NCBI GenBank assembly: GCA_028683995.1
Contig: JAQUGU010000104.1
Coordinates: 1 to 6,114 of the forward strand
Length of the DNA: 6,114 nucleotides
From: Syntrophomonadaceae bacterium
Lineage (GTDB): Bacteria > Bacillota > Syntrophomonadia > Syntrophomonadales > Syntrophomonadaceae
Direction: 5' to 3'
The translations under genes were made by a program, and so were the position numbers. The notes beneath the pieces are model-generated. The model had not been told where the DNA came from and searched no databases. It saw only the letters and a program-made list of their open reading frames with translations. Of this stretch, positions 5,704 through 6,114 are shown one piece after another. Positions within the stretch are counted from its first letter, which is position 1. Every line of letters starts with the position of its first letter.

Positions 5704-6057
5704 CTAATTATTGGGAGCCAGTAGCTCTTGCAGTTCACCGGCCTCATAGCTTTGCAGGGTTGTTTCCACCGTTTTGGCGGTACCACCGGCAAAAACCTTT
5801 ATCCCGGCTTCCTTCAAAGCCACAAAGGCTTTAGGCCCTACTCGCTGAGAGATAACCAGCTCCACATTGTTGCGTAGCAGAGCTTGAACTGCTCCTGTAC
5901 CTGCACCGTGAGCCGCATCAGGTCCCGTATTAGACAGAGCTTCATATTGCTCAGTTGCTGCATCCCAGATCATAAAACAGTTACAGCGTCCGAATCGTCC
6001 GTCTACGGGCGATGATGGGGACGAATCGGTGGAACAAATAGCAATCTTTTTGGACAT
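5704..6057 (-). CDS. Orange-protein-like member of the dinitrogenase iron-molybdenum cofactor family
   Basis: A 117-residue Nitro_FeMo-Co family protein of the SPVDxRFGR subgroup, the one that includes the Mo-Cu-binding orange protein (ORP) of Desulfovibrio, which is of about the same length. Visible motifs are SPVDGRFGRCNCF (16-28), an AAHGAGTGA segment (48-56), VGPKAF (73-78) and AGIKVFAGG. Cys25 and Cys27 directly follow the RFGR motif, where relatives commonly have small or aromatic residues, so a Cys-ligated site is possible. ATG 6057 follows AGGTGG by seven bases. It is the first complete gene of the minus-strand operon seen here, 36 bases before the second NifX-type gene. The operon promoter was not identified and may lie beyond the window edge. 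Confidence 0.83.
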   Translation of the reverse strand: MSKKIAICSTDSSPSSPVDGRFGRCNCFMIWDAATEQYEALSNTGPDAAHGAGTGAVQALLRNNVELVISQRVGPKAFVALKEAGIKVFAGGTAKTVETTLQSYEAGELQELLAPNN

Positions 6058-6098
6058 GTTCTCACCACCTTTCAGAGTATCCTCTACCTGATAGAGAT

Positions 6099-6114
6099 TT
6101 CCCTAATCAGGGAA
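6099..6114. repeat. Short inverted repeat upstream of the minus-strand operon
   Basis: TTCCCT (6099-6104) and AGGGAA (6109-6114) form a perfect 6-bp dyad around a four-base AATC centre, 41 bases upstream of the first minus-strand start codon. It may be an operator or the end of a structure cut by the window edge. No convincing -10/-35 pair was found between it and the gene. Confidence 0.4.

Noticed and set aside
5320..6057. Nitrogen-fixation (nif) cluster
   Set aside because: Only NifX-family small proteins are present; no nifH, nifD, nifK, nifE, nifN or nifB radical-SAM domain is in the window.

Overview
The window looks like a chromosomal segment of an anaerobic, Gram-positive-type bacterium, most likely a Clostridia member of the Desulfotomaculum/Peptococcaceae kind. 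This rests on strong GGAGG-type ribosome sites, a lipoprotein metal-binding subunit (no periplasmic form), mid-range base composition, and a set of ferredoxin-domain MinD ATPases with small NifX/orange-protein relatives that is typical of strict anaerobes. The species assignment is inference.

Left half, + strand (1-3269): a high-affinity zinc (possibly manganese) import operon. A promoter at about 68-97 overlaps a perfect 46-bp palindrome (88-133) that is probably the operator. It is followed by a lipoprotein receptor (znuA-like), an ATPase (znuC-like), a membrane permease (znuB-like, ATGA overlap with znuC), and a Fur-family regulator (probably Zur) with its own predicted promoter inside the operon. 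Together these would form a self-contained uptake system and its metal sensor.

Middle (3270-3375): a short convergent intergenic region holding an imperfect hairpin and then a very strong 19-bp stem, 6-nt loop hairpin flanked by A and T runs. It can terminate transcription from both directions.

Right half, - strand (3376-6114): a compact five-gene operon read from right to left. It has two small proteins of the dinitrogenase iron-molybdenum-cofactor (NifX/NafY/orange protein) family, two tandem MinD-type ATPases that each carry an inserted two-[4Fe-4S] ferredoxin domain and overlap by ATGA, and a 65-residue basic Gly/Asn/Arg-rich protein beginning MPNQDGTGP (DUF5320-like). The composition resembles the anaerobe-specific orange-protein (ORP) clusters of Desulfovibrio, whose biochemical role is still poorly defined. 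It is the best candidate here for an under-described system: probably an ATP-dependent metal-sulfur cofactor handling or assembly complex.

No RNA genes, mobile elements or CRISPR arrays were seen, and there is no gene-free stretch above 300 bases.
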